Below, one piece after another: positions 51,237 to 60,837 of a stretch of DNA of 64,000 nucleotides. The stretch comes from an uncultured Rubritalea sp. (GTDB lineage Bacteria > Verrucomicrobiota > Verrucomicrobiia > Verrucomicrobiales > Akkermansiaceae), in contig CAKZNV010000107.1 in NCBI GenBank assembly GCA_937132085.1, forward strand, positions 39,484-103,483, read 5' to 3'. Position 1 is the first letter of the stretch, and every line of letters starts with the position of its first letter. The translations under genes were made by a program, and so were the position numbers. Below the pieces are notes generated by a model. It was not told the DNA's origin. It did not search any database and was given only the letters and a program-made list of their open reading frames with translations.

Positions 51237-52694
51237 CTACCTCAGAGTCATCACTGCTGGTGCGCTGGTGTTTCCGTAGCGGTCTACTGAGTAAACGGCG
51301 ATCGCATCTGGTTTGCCGGCTATGTTTGCGCCATTCCCATAGGTCACTTCTACTGAATGCCATTGTGCTTCGTAGCGTGCTTGGATAGCGTATTTTGATG
51401 CTCCGGCAGCACGGTTCCACTTGATGTTGATGTAGTTGTTTTTAGTGCTAGCAGAGATCGTTGGTGGTGCTGGGGCTTGAGCCTGCATCCATGTCATTGG
51501 TGGGACGAGAGCTGGTGCCACGTAGGCACCTTTTTGGAGTGCTGTAGTGACTCCAGCACGGTTTTGCATCAGAGATTTCATGCTCCAGTGGCAGTGGCCA
51601 GCCCAGTTGCTGCCTATCTTGCGGGAGAGGTTGACTTGATTGAGGATTTCACTGGCAGGGCGTCCTGGGTCAGTCTTGGACATGACTCTGTCAGTAGCGA
51701 TTCCCGGCCAGACTGGGCGCTTAGCCGCAGATCTCTGACTCTGGTCTCTCCACCATGTTAGAAGGTTGGTGTAGGATTGTTTTTTAGGGCTAATGCGCCA
51801 GTAAAGCTGAGGTGACATGTAGTCACACCAGCCATTGACTAGCCACTTTCGTGAGTCAGCAGCGAGGTGATCGTAGGCATTGATATTGGCTTCGATGCCA
51901 CGTGGGTAGCCTGGCTGCCAGATACCGAATGGGCTGATACCTACTCTTAGGTATGGCTTCACCTGCTTGATAGACGTATACATTTGCTTCACGAACGAGT
52001 CCACATAGTAGCGACGCTGAGCAGGTGTCTTACCGTCTGGGAAGATCTGTTTTGGCGTTCCGTCTTTGTTTACAAGTGGGTATGGGTAGAAGTAGTCATC
52101 GATGTGAATGCCGTCTACATCGTAACGTCTAGCCACGTCTAGCATGACATTGAGCGCACGTTTTCTGGCAAATTCGGATGACGGATCCATCCATTTGTAG
52201 TTACGGAAATTTCTGATGAGTGAGCGGTGAGTCTTGGTGATGTGGTTCGATGAAGTTGGTAGACTAGCATTCGGTAGTGCTCTGAATGGATTGAACCAGG
52301 CATGGACTTCGATACCTTTTTTATGTGCCTCATTGATGCAATATTCTAGCGGGTCGTAGCCGGGGGATTTACCCATAGTGCCAGAGACCCAGTGACTGAA
52401 TGGCTCATAGTTAGAGCGGTAAACAGCATCGGCATTGGGGCGGACTTGGAAAATGATCGCGTTGAGTTTGTATTGATCTGCTCTGTCGATCAGCGCACGT
52501 AACTCGGCCTTCTGGGTAGCTGCAGGGAGACCCGGCTTGCTCGGCCAGTCGATATTATAAACACAAGCTACCCATGCTCCACGGAACTCACGTGGGAATG
52601 CTGGCGGCTTTTCATTACTCCGCACATAGCTCTGCGCTAGGCAGAATGACGATAGTAATAGACTAAAAATAATGTTCCTCAGAAAAGATCTCAT
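51237..52694 (-). CDS. GHL10 family glycoside hydrolase-like protein (DUF187)
   Basis: A 485-aa exported protein (signal LRNIIFSLLLSSFCLAQ). The GHL10 barrel (PF02638) is clear: EFRGAWVACVYNIDWPSKPGL, LIDRADQYKLNAIIFQVRPNADAVY, GYDPLEYCINEAHKKGIEVHAWFNPFRA, YDVDGIHIDDYFYPYPL and WCDYMSPQLYWRI. The C-terminal ~90 residues look like a fibronectin-III module (PPTISASTKNNYINIKWNRAAGASKYAIQ). Family members cleave polysaccharides or peptidoglycan-like glycans in the envelope; the substrate is not determinable here. Confidence 0.85.
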   Translation of the reverse strand: MRSFLRNIIFSLLLSSFCLAQSYVRSNEKPPAFPREFRGAWVACVYNIDWPSKPGLPAATQKAELRALIDRADQYKLNAIIFQVRPNADAVYRSNYEPFSHWVSGTMGKSPGYDPLEYCINEAHKKGIEVHAWFNPFRALPNASLPTSSNHITKTHRSLIRNFRNYKWMDPSSEFARKRALNVMLDVARRYDVDGIHIDDYFYPYPLVNKDGTPKQIFPDGKTPAQRRYYVDSFVKQMYTSIKQVKPYLRVGISPFGIWQPGYPRGIEANINAYDHLAADSRKWLVNGWCDYMSPQLYWRISPKKQSYTNLLTWWRDQSQRSAAKRPVWPGIATDRVMSKTDPGRPASEILNQVNLSRKIGSNWAGHCHWSMKSLMQNRAGVTTALQKGAYVAPALVPPMTWMQAQAPAPPTISASTKNNYINIKWNRAAGASKYAIQARYEAQWHSVEVTYGNGANIAGKPDAIAVYSVDRYGNTSAPAVMTLR

Positions 52695-52833
52695 TGCGTC
52701 TGCAACATAGTCTATCTTTGTAATATGGAAACTTTAAATACAGAAAAGGTGATTTTTAAACTAAACGAACACGTATCGAACTCTAACTACTGAAGGCTCT
52801 GAATAGATGGAGCCGGTATGATGGATTTTTCTA

Positions 52834-53107
52834 ACCACGAATCTCCACGAATTTTCACGAATGTTGTGCACGATGAAACTGAGGATGATGGATTTTTTTT
52901 GGCCATCGCCGCAGTTGCGGGACTAGCTTCACTAGCGGAAGGCACGGAATAGACGGAACCAGTATGATGAAATAGAACACTTTTTTTAGCAAAGCACCAA
53001 GCTTCCGTGTAATTCAGTGTCTTCCGTGGTCAGGCATCCCGCATATGCGGGGTCAAAGCACAAGCACACAACCCAAGCATTCGAGAAAATTCGTGTAGAT
53101 TCGTGGT
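52834..53107. repeat. Element with inverted ACCACGAATCTCC arms and nested palindromes
   Basis: ACCACGAATCTCCACGAATTTTCACGAATG (52834-52863) is imperfectly inverted at 53079-53107 (ATTCGAGAAAATTCG ... ATTCGTGGT). Inside it, GGAAGGCACGGAATAGACGGAACC is inverted near 53002-53030, and CCCGCATATGCGGG is a perfect palindrome at 53038-53051. GCAAAGCACCAAGC occurs at 52989 and again just outside the element. The region 52695-53173 has no gene; this looks like a non-coding, MITE-like or decayed repeat. Confidence 0.6.
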
Positions 53108-53173
53108 GAAAAAAGCAAAGCACCAAGCCTACATTTCCTAAAACGAACTCAGTGATTCAAAAAATCAGAAGCT

Positions 53174-54553
53174 CTAATCATGCACCACTGGTGTCCCAAA
53201 TAAGGTGAATCCAGAAGAACGTTCGATCTTGATTGGTAAAATTTTGCCAACCATGCGGTCATGATTTCCGTCGAAGATGACGATCTTGTTTTGGCTAGTG
53301 CGGCTGCTGAGTCGGCTAGCATCCTTCTTAGAGCCGCCAGTGCAGAGCACTTCTTGAGTCGTGCCTACTAGAGCATCGTGTTTAGCGATTGCCATCTTGT
53401 TGATCATCGCTAGTAGATCTTGGTTTCGCTCTTCCTTCACTGTCTCAGCGATCTGGTCTACCATCTCAGCGGCTGGTGTGTTGCGGCGTTTTGAGTAGCG
53501 GAAGATAAAGGCATTATCGAAGCCAATGTCTCGCATCGTCTCCTTCGTCATGAGGTAGTCTTCTTCCGTTTCTCCTGGATAACCTACAATGACATCTGTA
53601 GTGATGGCTAGGTCCTTGCGGGCTTGCTTCATCTTGTTACAGATCTCTACGAACTTCTCGTTCTTGTAGGGACGACGCATCAGCTTAAGAATGCGGTCAC
53701 TGCCACTCTGCATCGGGAAATGGATGTGTGAGCAGAGTTTTGGAAGATAAGTGAACGCATCGATGAGGTCGTCACGATAGCCGATCGGGTGAGGGGAGGT
53801 GAAGCGGATACGCTCGATACCCTCGATCTCATGCACCTGCTCTAGCAGCTGGACGAATGGTGATTTTCCATCCACTTTTGGAAATTCTGTTCTGCCGTAA
53901 AGATTGACGATTTGTCCGAGCAGAGTGACTTCTACCACTCCACGGTCACGCAGAGTCTTGATTTCATCGATGATGCTCTGGATCGGTCTGCCACGTTCTT
54001 TTCCACGTGTGTCAGGGACGATGCAGTAGGAGCAACTCATGTTACAGCCCTGCATGATAGAAACGAAAGTCGAAGGATTGATTGTCTCTGTGACGTGATC
54101 TTTAATCGTGTTCTGAGAATCTTTTTCTTCCTCGATATCACAGACTGACTCTCCAATCATGGAGAGCTCCACATCATCCATGCGGCGTTCGAGTCGCTTG
54201 GTGAGGATGTCATCCACATATTGGAAAACCTTATGGTATTTCTGAGTGCCCACGACCACATCGAGGTGAGGCACATTATCGAATAATTCATTGCCACGGC
54301 TCTGCGCCATACAGCCCATGAAGCCATAGACTACATGTGGTTTACGCACACGGTGCTTACCCATGTGGCCCATTTTTCCAAGCGCCTTTTGTTCTGCTTG
54401 ATCACGCACTGAGCAAGTATTGACGAGGATAGCATCTGCATCAAACTCATCTTTAGTAAGCGTGTATCCACCTTCTGAAAACATCCGAGCAACCTGCTCA
54501 GAATCACGTTCATTCATTTGTCATCCGTAGGTCTTGATAAATACTTTAGGCAT
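53174..54553 (-). CDS. miaB: MiaB tRNA methylthiotransferase with predicted selenocysteine at position 11
   Basis: The ORF track starts at 54517, inside the conserved N-terminus. From ATG 54553 the frame reads MPKVFIKTYG-UGA-QMNERDSEQV, exactly the MiaB pattern KTYGCQMNERDSE with UGA in place of the first Cys, a ligand of the auxiliary [4Fe-4S] cluster. The rest is intact: VNTCSVRDQAEQKALGKMG and YGFMGCMAQ (other two Cys ligands), the radical-SAM core MQGCNMSCSYCIVPDTRG, and a C-terminal TRAM domain. It makes ms2i6A37 in tRNAs. A hairpin with loop GGU sits 26 nt after the UGA. 459 residues in total. Confidence 0.88.
54484..54502 (-). promoter_or_regulatory. Bacterial SECIS candidate in miaB
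   Basis: In the mRNA, UCUGAGCA-GGU-UGCUCGGA forms an 8-bp stem (one G-U) with the apical loop GGU beginning 27 nt after the UGA. The Gs in the first loop positions fit the bSECIS rule, and the loop is the same GGU as in the FG-GAP gene. Confidence 0.7.
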
Positions 54554-54788
54554 AGCGAGTGCGTGATAGTGCGGGATGCCACATAAATCAACGTTAATTT
54601 ATGGATAGAAAACCGATTCACGATGAACTTTGCTCAGAATAAAACTCAATGTGAATTTCCACCCTGCGTTACTCGGGCTTCTTGGCCTCTGTGGTTTCGA
54701 GCGAATAATTTTACTATTTCACCAAGCTGATAGGGGCTTCAATAACACACTCACTATGCTAGCCAATGCGGTATGTGTTAAGATCAAT

Positions 54789-57700
54789 TTACCGTGCCAT
54801 ATTTATTCTTACAGGTTTTTTATCTTTATATTGAGTGATTTTACTGAGTAGAAAATTCTCTAGTCGTTTGTTTTTCATCAGCCGAGCTAAGTCAATTGCT
54901 TTTTGTTGAGTGGCTAGGGCTTGTTTGAAATCGCTTGTCTCTGCATAGGAAGCAGCTAATAAATCTAAGGATAAGGGGTGCTGACCTTTGGTTTTTTTTA
55001 CTAGATCTTCTGCTAGTTTGACTGCTTTCGCTCCATCGCGGAGTGAGGCTTGTGTCGATGTGGCATAAATGCGAGCGAGGTTACTCATGCTATTCATGTC
55101 TTCTGGGTGTTGTTTTAGAATAGCTTGGTATAGAGTTCTGGCAGCTCTAGGTTCCCCCATTTTTTCATAAGTGACAGCAGCCTGATGTTGATAGGATGTT
55201 ACATTAGGCCATTTTTTTATCAAGTTATTGTAGTGTTTGATCGCTTTTTTAAATTGACGACCCCGGTCAAAATATGCGGCAAGACTGAGTTCAAAAAGAG
55301 CTTCTGTTGGTGCAAGTTGATGTGCTTTTAAATAATGCTCTGCGGCAGTTATTCGATTGCCTTGACGCTCCAGGACGATTGCGTATTGGAGCTGCGCTTG
55401 TGGAAAGTCAGGATTCATTTTGATTGCCTTTTCTAGTATAGTTTGCGCTTCTGGATACTGTTTTAGCGAACTCAGTATGAATGCTGTGTTGATATGAGCT
55501 GCGACAAGATTGCTATCGATTGCCAACGCATTTTTATAATACTGAATGGCGGCTTGGCTATTTCCTTTTTCTTGCTGTAGCAGGCCTAAATAAAAATGCG
55601 GCTTAGCTGATTTAGGGTAGATTCCTCTGATGCGCTCGAAGTGGGTGATCGCTTCATTTGTTCGTTTATTTTTTACTAAGTAATCACCAAAGCTTAGATC
55701 GAAATCTCGTCTGCTGTGTGCAGCGATTAGAGGCTTTTGTTGTTCAAAGTAATCATAACTACTGTTTAAGTAACCTGCATCTAACAATAAACTCGATACA
55801 TTAACATAGGAGAAGGTTGTGGCTTCTCTTTCATACCATTTGCCCTTAAAGGGGAGTATGGCATCACGTAGTTTAGTGTTTTCCAAAGAGGCTAACTTTA
55901 GGTCTGCTAAAATTGTTTCGCTTGTTGCTCCACCTTTGTAAATAGCTACTAGCTCTCCTTTAGAGTCGAGTAACAATAGAAGGGGCACTGGGAGAGGGCG
56001 ATGTTTTCCTAGTAGAGCATTGTTTACTATCTGAATTGTTTCGATCATTTGTTGACTGGCATGGCCAACAGGAAAGGGTGGTTTAACTTCGTTAATGTAG
56101 TTTTCGGCAGCTTGTCGTCCACCAGAGAGAGTGTCTGTTGCTAGAGCGATAACACCTAGTCCTTCTTTTTGGTAGTTTGAGTAGTGTTTAGTAATTTCTT
56201 TGATCTCTTCTTGGCACAATGGGCAACTACTGCTGAATATTTTTATTAGAGTGCCTTTCTGGTTTGCGAGTGGCTTAAGTTGTTTCTTGTCTCCCTTTAA
56301 TGTTTCATAGTCGAGCCTAGGTAAACTGATTCTTGCACTAAGAATAATCCGTTCTTTTCCTGACTTCTTAGGCAGGATAACTGGCGTTTCAGATATGCTT
56401 GGAGCAGGAGTAGAGTGAGTGAGTAACTGCGCCTTCCCATGATTTTGGACCAGCAGGTTACGTTTACCTGAAATGACTCCAGAGAACGTTTCTTTCTCTC
56501 CGCCTGGCCATTTAACGGAAACGGAAACGATACTTGATTCATTACCGAAGGGGATAGTAAGGACTTTAGAGTTCTGGCTCAAGAAACCTTCACCAGCACG
56601 CAATGTCCTGATTATAGTTGGAGTGTTTTTGTCTTTGAAGTTTAAAGTAACTTGGGCTCCTATCGCATCACGGTTGGAGCTAGTGCCTCGAAGGCTTAAA
56701 GCTACCCAGTTGTTGTTGCTAGTTGAGTTATTTCTAAGGACTCTGATGCGGGGGGCTGTGCGGTTGGCAACGATCATGTCTAGGTTTCCATCTCGATCCC
56801 AATCTGCTACTGCGACGGTTCGAGCATCATCGATGAAATCTACTCCAGACATAGCAGATGCTGTGGCAAATCGTTTCTCTCCAGTATTGAGGAAAAAGCA
56901 ATTACGTTCTCTACCGCTCCAGGCTTCACCTTTAATCACTCTATTATTTGCTTCTTGAATAGCGGTAAGGTAGGCGGCTTGCACATCTTGAGATGATTGG
57001 TTCTCGATTGCTGATTCTGGTGTGAGCGACACGACCTGTCGCCAAAAGAAACTTCAGAGATCTGGAGCACTTTTCTCAGAGCTTACGAAGCCATTTGGGA
57101 CATAGATGTCTTCCCATCCATCACCATTGGCATCAATAAATCTAGCACCCCAAGACCAGCGACCTTGACGAGTTCCGGAGCTATAGACTTGGTTCTCGAA
57201 TGTCCCATCTTCTTTCTGGATGTAGAGAACATTTCCTTGTGAGGTAAATTGAAGTGATTTACGTGAGTTACTAGTAGCATGTGGCATGAATTGCTTTTGG
57301 AATGCGATACGGTTGCCTGCGGCGGAGAACATGTTTGAGACATAGAGGTCTGGTCTACCATCTCGATTAGCATCTCCCCAGGCTACACCCATGCTGAAAG
57401 ATGAGGTTTCTAGGCCTAGCTCCTTTGTTACATTGGTGAATACTCCTTTGTCACTGTCGTTTCTGTAGAGACAGTTTTTGCCAAAATCATTAGCAACAAA
57501 CAGATCGCTGTCACCATCTTGATCATAGTCTTCCCAGCTGGCAGAATAAGAAAACCGGCTGTTATCTTGATTGAGACCTACTTCTTGAGTCACATCACGG
57601 AATTTCCAGTCTCCTTGATTGAGCAATAGAATGTTTTGGCCACCATTGTTGGCATCAAAGTAAGGAATAGGTGAGGCGATTGAGGTTCCATGATCACCTA

Positions 57701-58826
57701 CTTTATAATATCTCGTAATGTAGAAATCAATTTTACTATCATTGTTGTAGTCTGTAGCTGCCATGGTGTATCCTTGACCGGCATGTTTGATGCTATTTAC
57801 ATGTTTGAATTTTTCTCCACCCAGGTTCTCGAACAAGACGAAAGCTTCCTTAGTCTGAAGGGCGACGTCTTGATCGCCATCGTTATCAATATCTAGAATG
57901 AGTGCTGATCCTGATTCATTGAGAGCTGCTAAGTCTGAGTCCAGAGAGCCTTCTCGCACTGTTCCGTCTGGGTTCTGATAGAATACCCGGTTAGGGAGAC
58001 CTCCTGGCTGGCAAAGGTAAATGTCATCGAGACCATCGTTATTTAGATCTCCAACAGCCAGTCCATTAAAACCAAAATAATTGCGAATGAATGATCGTTC
58101 TAAACGCCCTTGCCAATCAGTCTGGGATAACGTCAGCTGCTCTTTCCATGCAGAAGTCTTCCCGAAAACAGTTTGCGAAACATCTGTGAAGAGTCGCTTT
58201 GCTGCGGTTATTTCCTCATAACTTTGCAACCATATTTTGCTGATTTTTGCCTTTCCTTCAACTTTCACCCATTCAATTTTCCAATCGGAATGTATTGTTT
58301 TGATCGAGTGTTTACTGATGTATGAAGTCTCGAGAAATTGTCTGGTGAGGTATACGTTTGGCTTATCGTTGTTCTTTTCTACCTTATAGAGTTTCCATGT
58401 AAACCGAGTAGTCGCCTCTGTTAGCTTAGTTTGGCTGATCCAAGTTTGGATGTTTTTTACTGGATCAGGTGAGAGTGTGCCATCTATTTTTTGTGTTCGA
58501 GCTACAGTGATTCCTTTTTTCTTCATCACAGTTTGGAGATGAGTCGGAGCTAGCAATGTGGACTGCGCATTTTCTGTGAAATAGAGTTTAAGTTTATGAG
58601 TAGGGATTTCTTTTTCCTTTAATTGAGTAGTTATCTCTTTGAGAGTGGTTTTTGCCAGTGCGCCAAATTGTTCCGTATCCCATTCAGTGGCTGCAGTGGC
58701 TGCTGAGTCCTCTTCAATGACTCTGCTTTGTTGCGTTTTAGTAGTTAATTCCTCAGCAGTAACGTTATATGCTGATAGAGCTAAAAAAAGTATGGATAGA
58801 TTTTTTAAGGTATTATTAAAGAGCAT
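54789..58826 (-). CDS. Giant FG-GAP/ASPIC-UnbV, redoxin and TPR protein with predicted selenocysteine 591
   Basis: The ORF track gives two ORFs (58826-57054 and 57032-54789), but both are in one frame split by UGA 57054-57056 within SEKSAPDL-U-SFFWRQVVSLTPES. Read through, it is 1345 residues: signal peptide (LFLALSAYNVTAEE); FG-GAP/VCBS repeats (~230-590; VGDLNNDGLDDIYLC, LDIDNDGDQDVALQ, WEDYDQDGDSDLFVAND, DANRDGRPDLYVSNMF); ASPIC/UnbV segment (ADWDRDGNLDMIVANRT, GPGGE-like VKWPGGEKETFSG); a TlpA-like redoxin with IFSSSCPLCQEEI; then ~8 TPRs (FYLGLLQQEKGNSQAAIQYYKNAL). Homologues as I recall have Cys at the UGA. Exported; function unknown, perhaps redox-linked surface scaffold. Confidence 0.82.
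57025..57043 (-). promoter_or_regulatory. Bacterial SECIS candidate in the FG-GAP/ASPIC gene
   Basis: In the mRNA, GGCGACA-GGUCG-UGUCGCU makes a 7-bp stem (one G-U) with the apical loop GGUCG starting 18 nt after the UGA. Position and G-rich loop start fit bSECIS rules; the AGGUC sequence resembles the E. coli fdhF loop. Confidence 0.7.
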
Positions 58827-58850
58827 AGAGATGAGGATCTTTATTAGATG

Positions 58851-58886
58851 AAAAAAAACGAGGGTCAGCCTTTTGGGCTGCCCTCG
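58851..58886 (-). terminator. Intrinsic terminator of the PEP-CTERM gene
   Basis: CGAGGG-(T)-CAGCC-loop-GGCTG-CCCTCG (11 paired bases, one bulge) followed on the minus strand by eight Ts, between the PEP-CTERM stop at 58927 and the FG-GAP gene start at 58826. Confidence 0.92.
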
Positions 58887-58926
58887 TAGAGACTAATGTA
58901 TTTTAGATTTATTGCAACCGTTCCGC

Positions 58927-59712
58927 TTACTTACGACGACGCAGGATCAAAGCCAATCCACCAAGGCCTAATAGAGCCGTTGATGATGGTTCTGGAACAC
59001 TATCAAAAGTGATCGCGTTAATATGAAGCTGAGTGCGAGACCCAGTGCCTGTATCACCATTGTTCGTTGCATAAATTCTGATCTTATCTCCTGCTACAGC
59101 ACCTGTTACGTTGAAAAAGTAGTGATCTGCAGATTCGAACGTGCCTTCTCCGCCAGCAGCTTGGCTAACATCACCTTGGCTAACATTAGCAGAGTTTAGG
59201 TGATCCACACGAAGGTCTGTTGGCGTAAACACACCACCTAGATCACTGCCGTCTACAGTGAGACCGATGCTAATCGTGTCAGGTGTAGAAGCTCCAAGAG
59301 TGAATTCAAAAAACTGAACTTCATTTCCTGCTGCTCCACCTTCCAGCTCAAATACTCCTAGTTGACCTGTGCCTGCTGCTGAATTTGTGACAGTGTCATA
59401 TCCCCATCCACCAGCACTTGAGACACCCGCATTTTGAGTTACAGAAGATACATACCCAGGTGTCGAGCTGACCATGTTGTTGTCCCATGCCAGTCCGTTA
59501 ACACCAGTTGTGCCTCCAAATTGAGCGAAGTAGTAACCATCGGTTCCGAGAGCGCCATCTCCATCAGCGTCACCTGTAGTGGCTCCAGTGGTGTAGTCGT
59601 ATGTGCTACCTCCTGTATTGGTGACTGCGCCAGTATATGATGTCGCTGCTTGTGCGGTATAAATGAGAGCGAAAGTCGCTGCCGCAATCGTTGTAATAGA
59701 TTTTAGTTTCAT
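58927..59712 (-). CDS. PEP-CTERM sorting-domain exported protein
   Basis: Start at Met 59712 (KLKSITTIAAATFALIYTAQA, signal peptide), 261 aa. The mature part is Ser/Gly/Thr-rich and beta-rich with VEFFEFTLGASTPDTISIGLTVDG-like strands. The C-terminus is a textbook PEP-CTERM signal: VPEPSSTALLGLGGLALILRRRK (PEP, hydrophobic helix, basic tail), targeted by an exosortase and then exported or anchored. The gene ends at a strong terminator. No exosortase lies in the window. Confidence 0.88.
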   Translation of the reverse strand: MKLKSITTIAAATFALIYTAQAATSYTGAVTNTGGSTYDYTTGATTGDADGDGALGTDGYYFAQFGGTTGVNGLAWDNNMVSSTPGYVSSVTQNAGVSSAGGWGYDTVTNSAAGTGQLGVFELEGGAAGNEVQFFEFTLGASTPDTISIGLTVDGSDLGGVFTPTDLRVDHLNSANVSQGDVSQAAGGEGTFESADHYFFNVTGAVAGDKIRIYATNNGDTGTGSRTQLHINAITFDSVPEPSSTALLGLGGLALILRRRK

Positions 59713-59836
59713 ATTGTGTTTTTTATTTTTGTTTTCAATCAAATCGATTGATCCATTTTATAGCCTTTACGCAATGACTTGGCCAATAAGATGTGCTTTT
59801 TGGAGTGGTGAATGTGGAAAAAAGACAAAGAATTGA

Positions 59837-59923
59837 GCTAGTTATAAAGACAACCTAGAGCCAAGCAGCACAGCTCTACTCGGATTAGGTGGACTAGCTC
59901 TGATCCTACGCCGTCGCAACTAA
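59837..59923 (+). pseudogene. Orphan PEP-CTERM C-terminal fragment
   Basis: An open frame after TGA 59834 reads ...KDNLEPSSTALLGLGGLALILRRRN and stops at 59923. It is nearly identical to the PEP-CTERM tail of the gene on the other strand (PSSTALLGLGGLALILRRR), but no start codon or mature domain is present, so this is a remnant of a PEP-CTERM gene. A terminator follows 36 nt later, as in an intact gene. Confidence 0.8.
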
Positions 59924-59958
59924 GCTATATATCTACCAACTAAAATCTATTGGACAAC

Positions 59959-59988
59959 GCTTCGTGACTGAGTTCACGGAGCTTTTTT
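59959..59988 (+). terminator. Terminator after the PEP-CTERM remnant
   Basis: GCTTCGTGA-CTGAGT-TCACGGAGC (9-bp stem, one G-U) followed by TTTTTT. It would end a plus-strand transcript of the degraded PEP-CTERM gene. Confidence 0.8.
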
Positions 59989-60074
59989 ATGTATCTTTGA
60001 TATTTGCAATGTCTACAGCAATTACTCCAACGGTTTCTAGTTGTTAGTTCCGGGATTGAAATGAAGTTTTTTTG

Positions 60075-60407
60075 TTAATTGGATGAAGGGTGATATTGAG
60101 ACCACCTAGAAATGTCCTCTGTGAATTCAAATCTAGTTGTGATATTTATAAAGCTGGATTTGACTTTATAAGTGCCAGCATACCCAAGATCTGTAGTCTT
60201 ATTGTGTGAGGCATGGAAGAAATCATACTTTTCCGAGGAACCCATATACCATAAATATGTGGGAAAACTGTTAGCTAAGTTTTGAATATTAACTAACTCT
60301 GCTTGAGTTATCTCTTCTATTTTATCATTATTATTAAAGTAGATAGTAGTGTAAATAGTTATTAAAAGTAGGCAAGTTGAGTAGGCTAATATCTTACGAG
60401 TCGCCAT
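60075..60407 (-). CDS. Hypothetical membrane-anchored protein
   Basis: A 110-aa protein with one N-terminal TM or signal helix (KILAYSTCLLLITIYTTIYF) and a small polar domain (SFPTYLWYMGSSEKYDFFHA, then YAGTYKVKSSFINITTRFEF). No family recognised. Codon use is AT-rich. It lies 31 nt downstream of another small exported protein gene, and the two may be co-transcribed. Confidence 0.45.
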   Translation of the reverse strand: MATRKILAYSTCLLLITIYTTIYFNNNDKIEEITQAELVNIQNLANSFPTYLWYMGSSEKYDFFHASHNKTTDLGYAGTYKVKSSFINITTRFEFTEDISRWSQYHPSSN

Positions 60408-60438
60408 ATTTATGGTTTATTTAGTTTCAATTCGAGGT

Positions 60439-60816
60439 TTATGTAGTTTCTGCTAAAAGGATTATTTTAGAATCAACCGTTAAAAAATAGATATTCTTAT
60501 GCGACAAGTCTGCTTGCCTTAAAATGACTACAAGCCACCCCATCTTGTCCGAGAGTTTAGGGTGCCTAGAGTTGAGAGGGACGTCTGGATTGACATTACC
60601 TTTAGGATAAACCTCACTCAGTTTTCCATATGAAGCTTTAATTATAAAAGATGTTTCTTTGCTCTTTGGTTTCCGTTTGTTGTGTTCCGCTAATACGCTT
60701 TTACAAGCGTCTAGGATTTGGATTTTAGGATTTTCGATGATCTGAGGTATCCCATAAATAAATTGAGATGAAAGTATGAAGCTGAGTCCTATGAGTATGG
60801 ATTTTATTGGTTTCAT
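60439..60816 (-). CDS. Hypothetical exported protein
   Basis: Start at Met 60816 (KPIKSILIGLSFILSSQFIYG, signal peptide), 125 aa. The mature part has ILDACKSVLAEHNKRKPKS and KMGWLVVILRQADLSHKNIYFLTVD. No domain is recognised. It is AT-rich like its neighbour at 60075-60407, and together they look like a small accessory pair of unknown role. Confidence 0.45.
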   Translation of the reverse strand: MKPIKSILIGLSFILSSQFIYGIPQIIENPKIQILDACKSVLAEHNKRKPKSKETSFIIKASYGKLSEVYPKGNVNPDVPLNSRHPKLSDKMGWLVVILRQADLSHKNIYFLTVDSKIILLAETT

Positions 60817-60837
60817 TTTAGCAGGACGTCCTAGCAT

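Noticed and set aside
53174-54517. MiaB starting at Met 54517 as given by the ORF track
   Set aside because: This would remove the conserved KVFIKTYG strand and first FeS ligand region, which are present in the same frame upstream of the UGA.
21327-57056. Genome-wide reassignment of UGA to an amino acid
   Set aside because: UGA is a normal stop for several intact genes here (for example at 8383-8385 and 9398-9400), so only specific UGAs are recoded.
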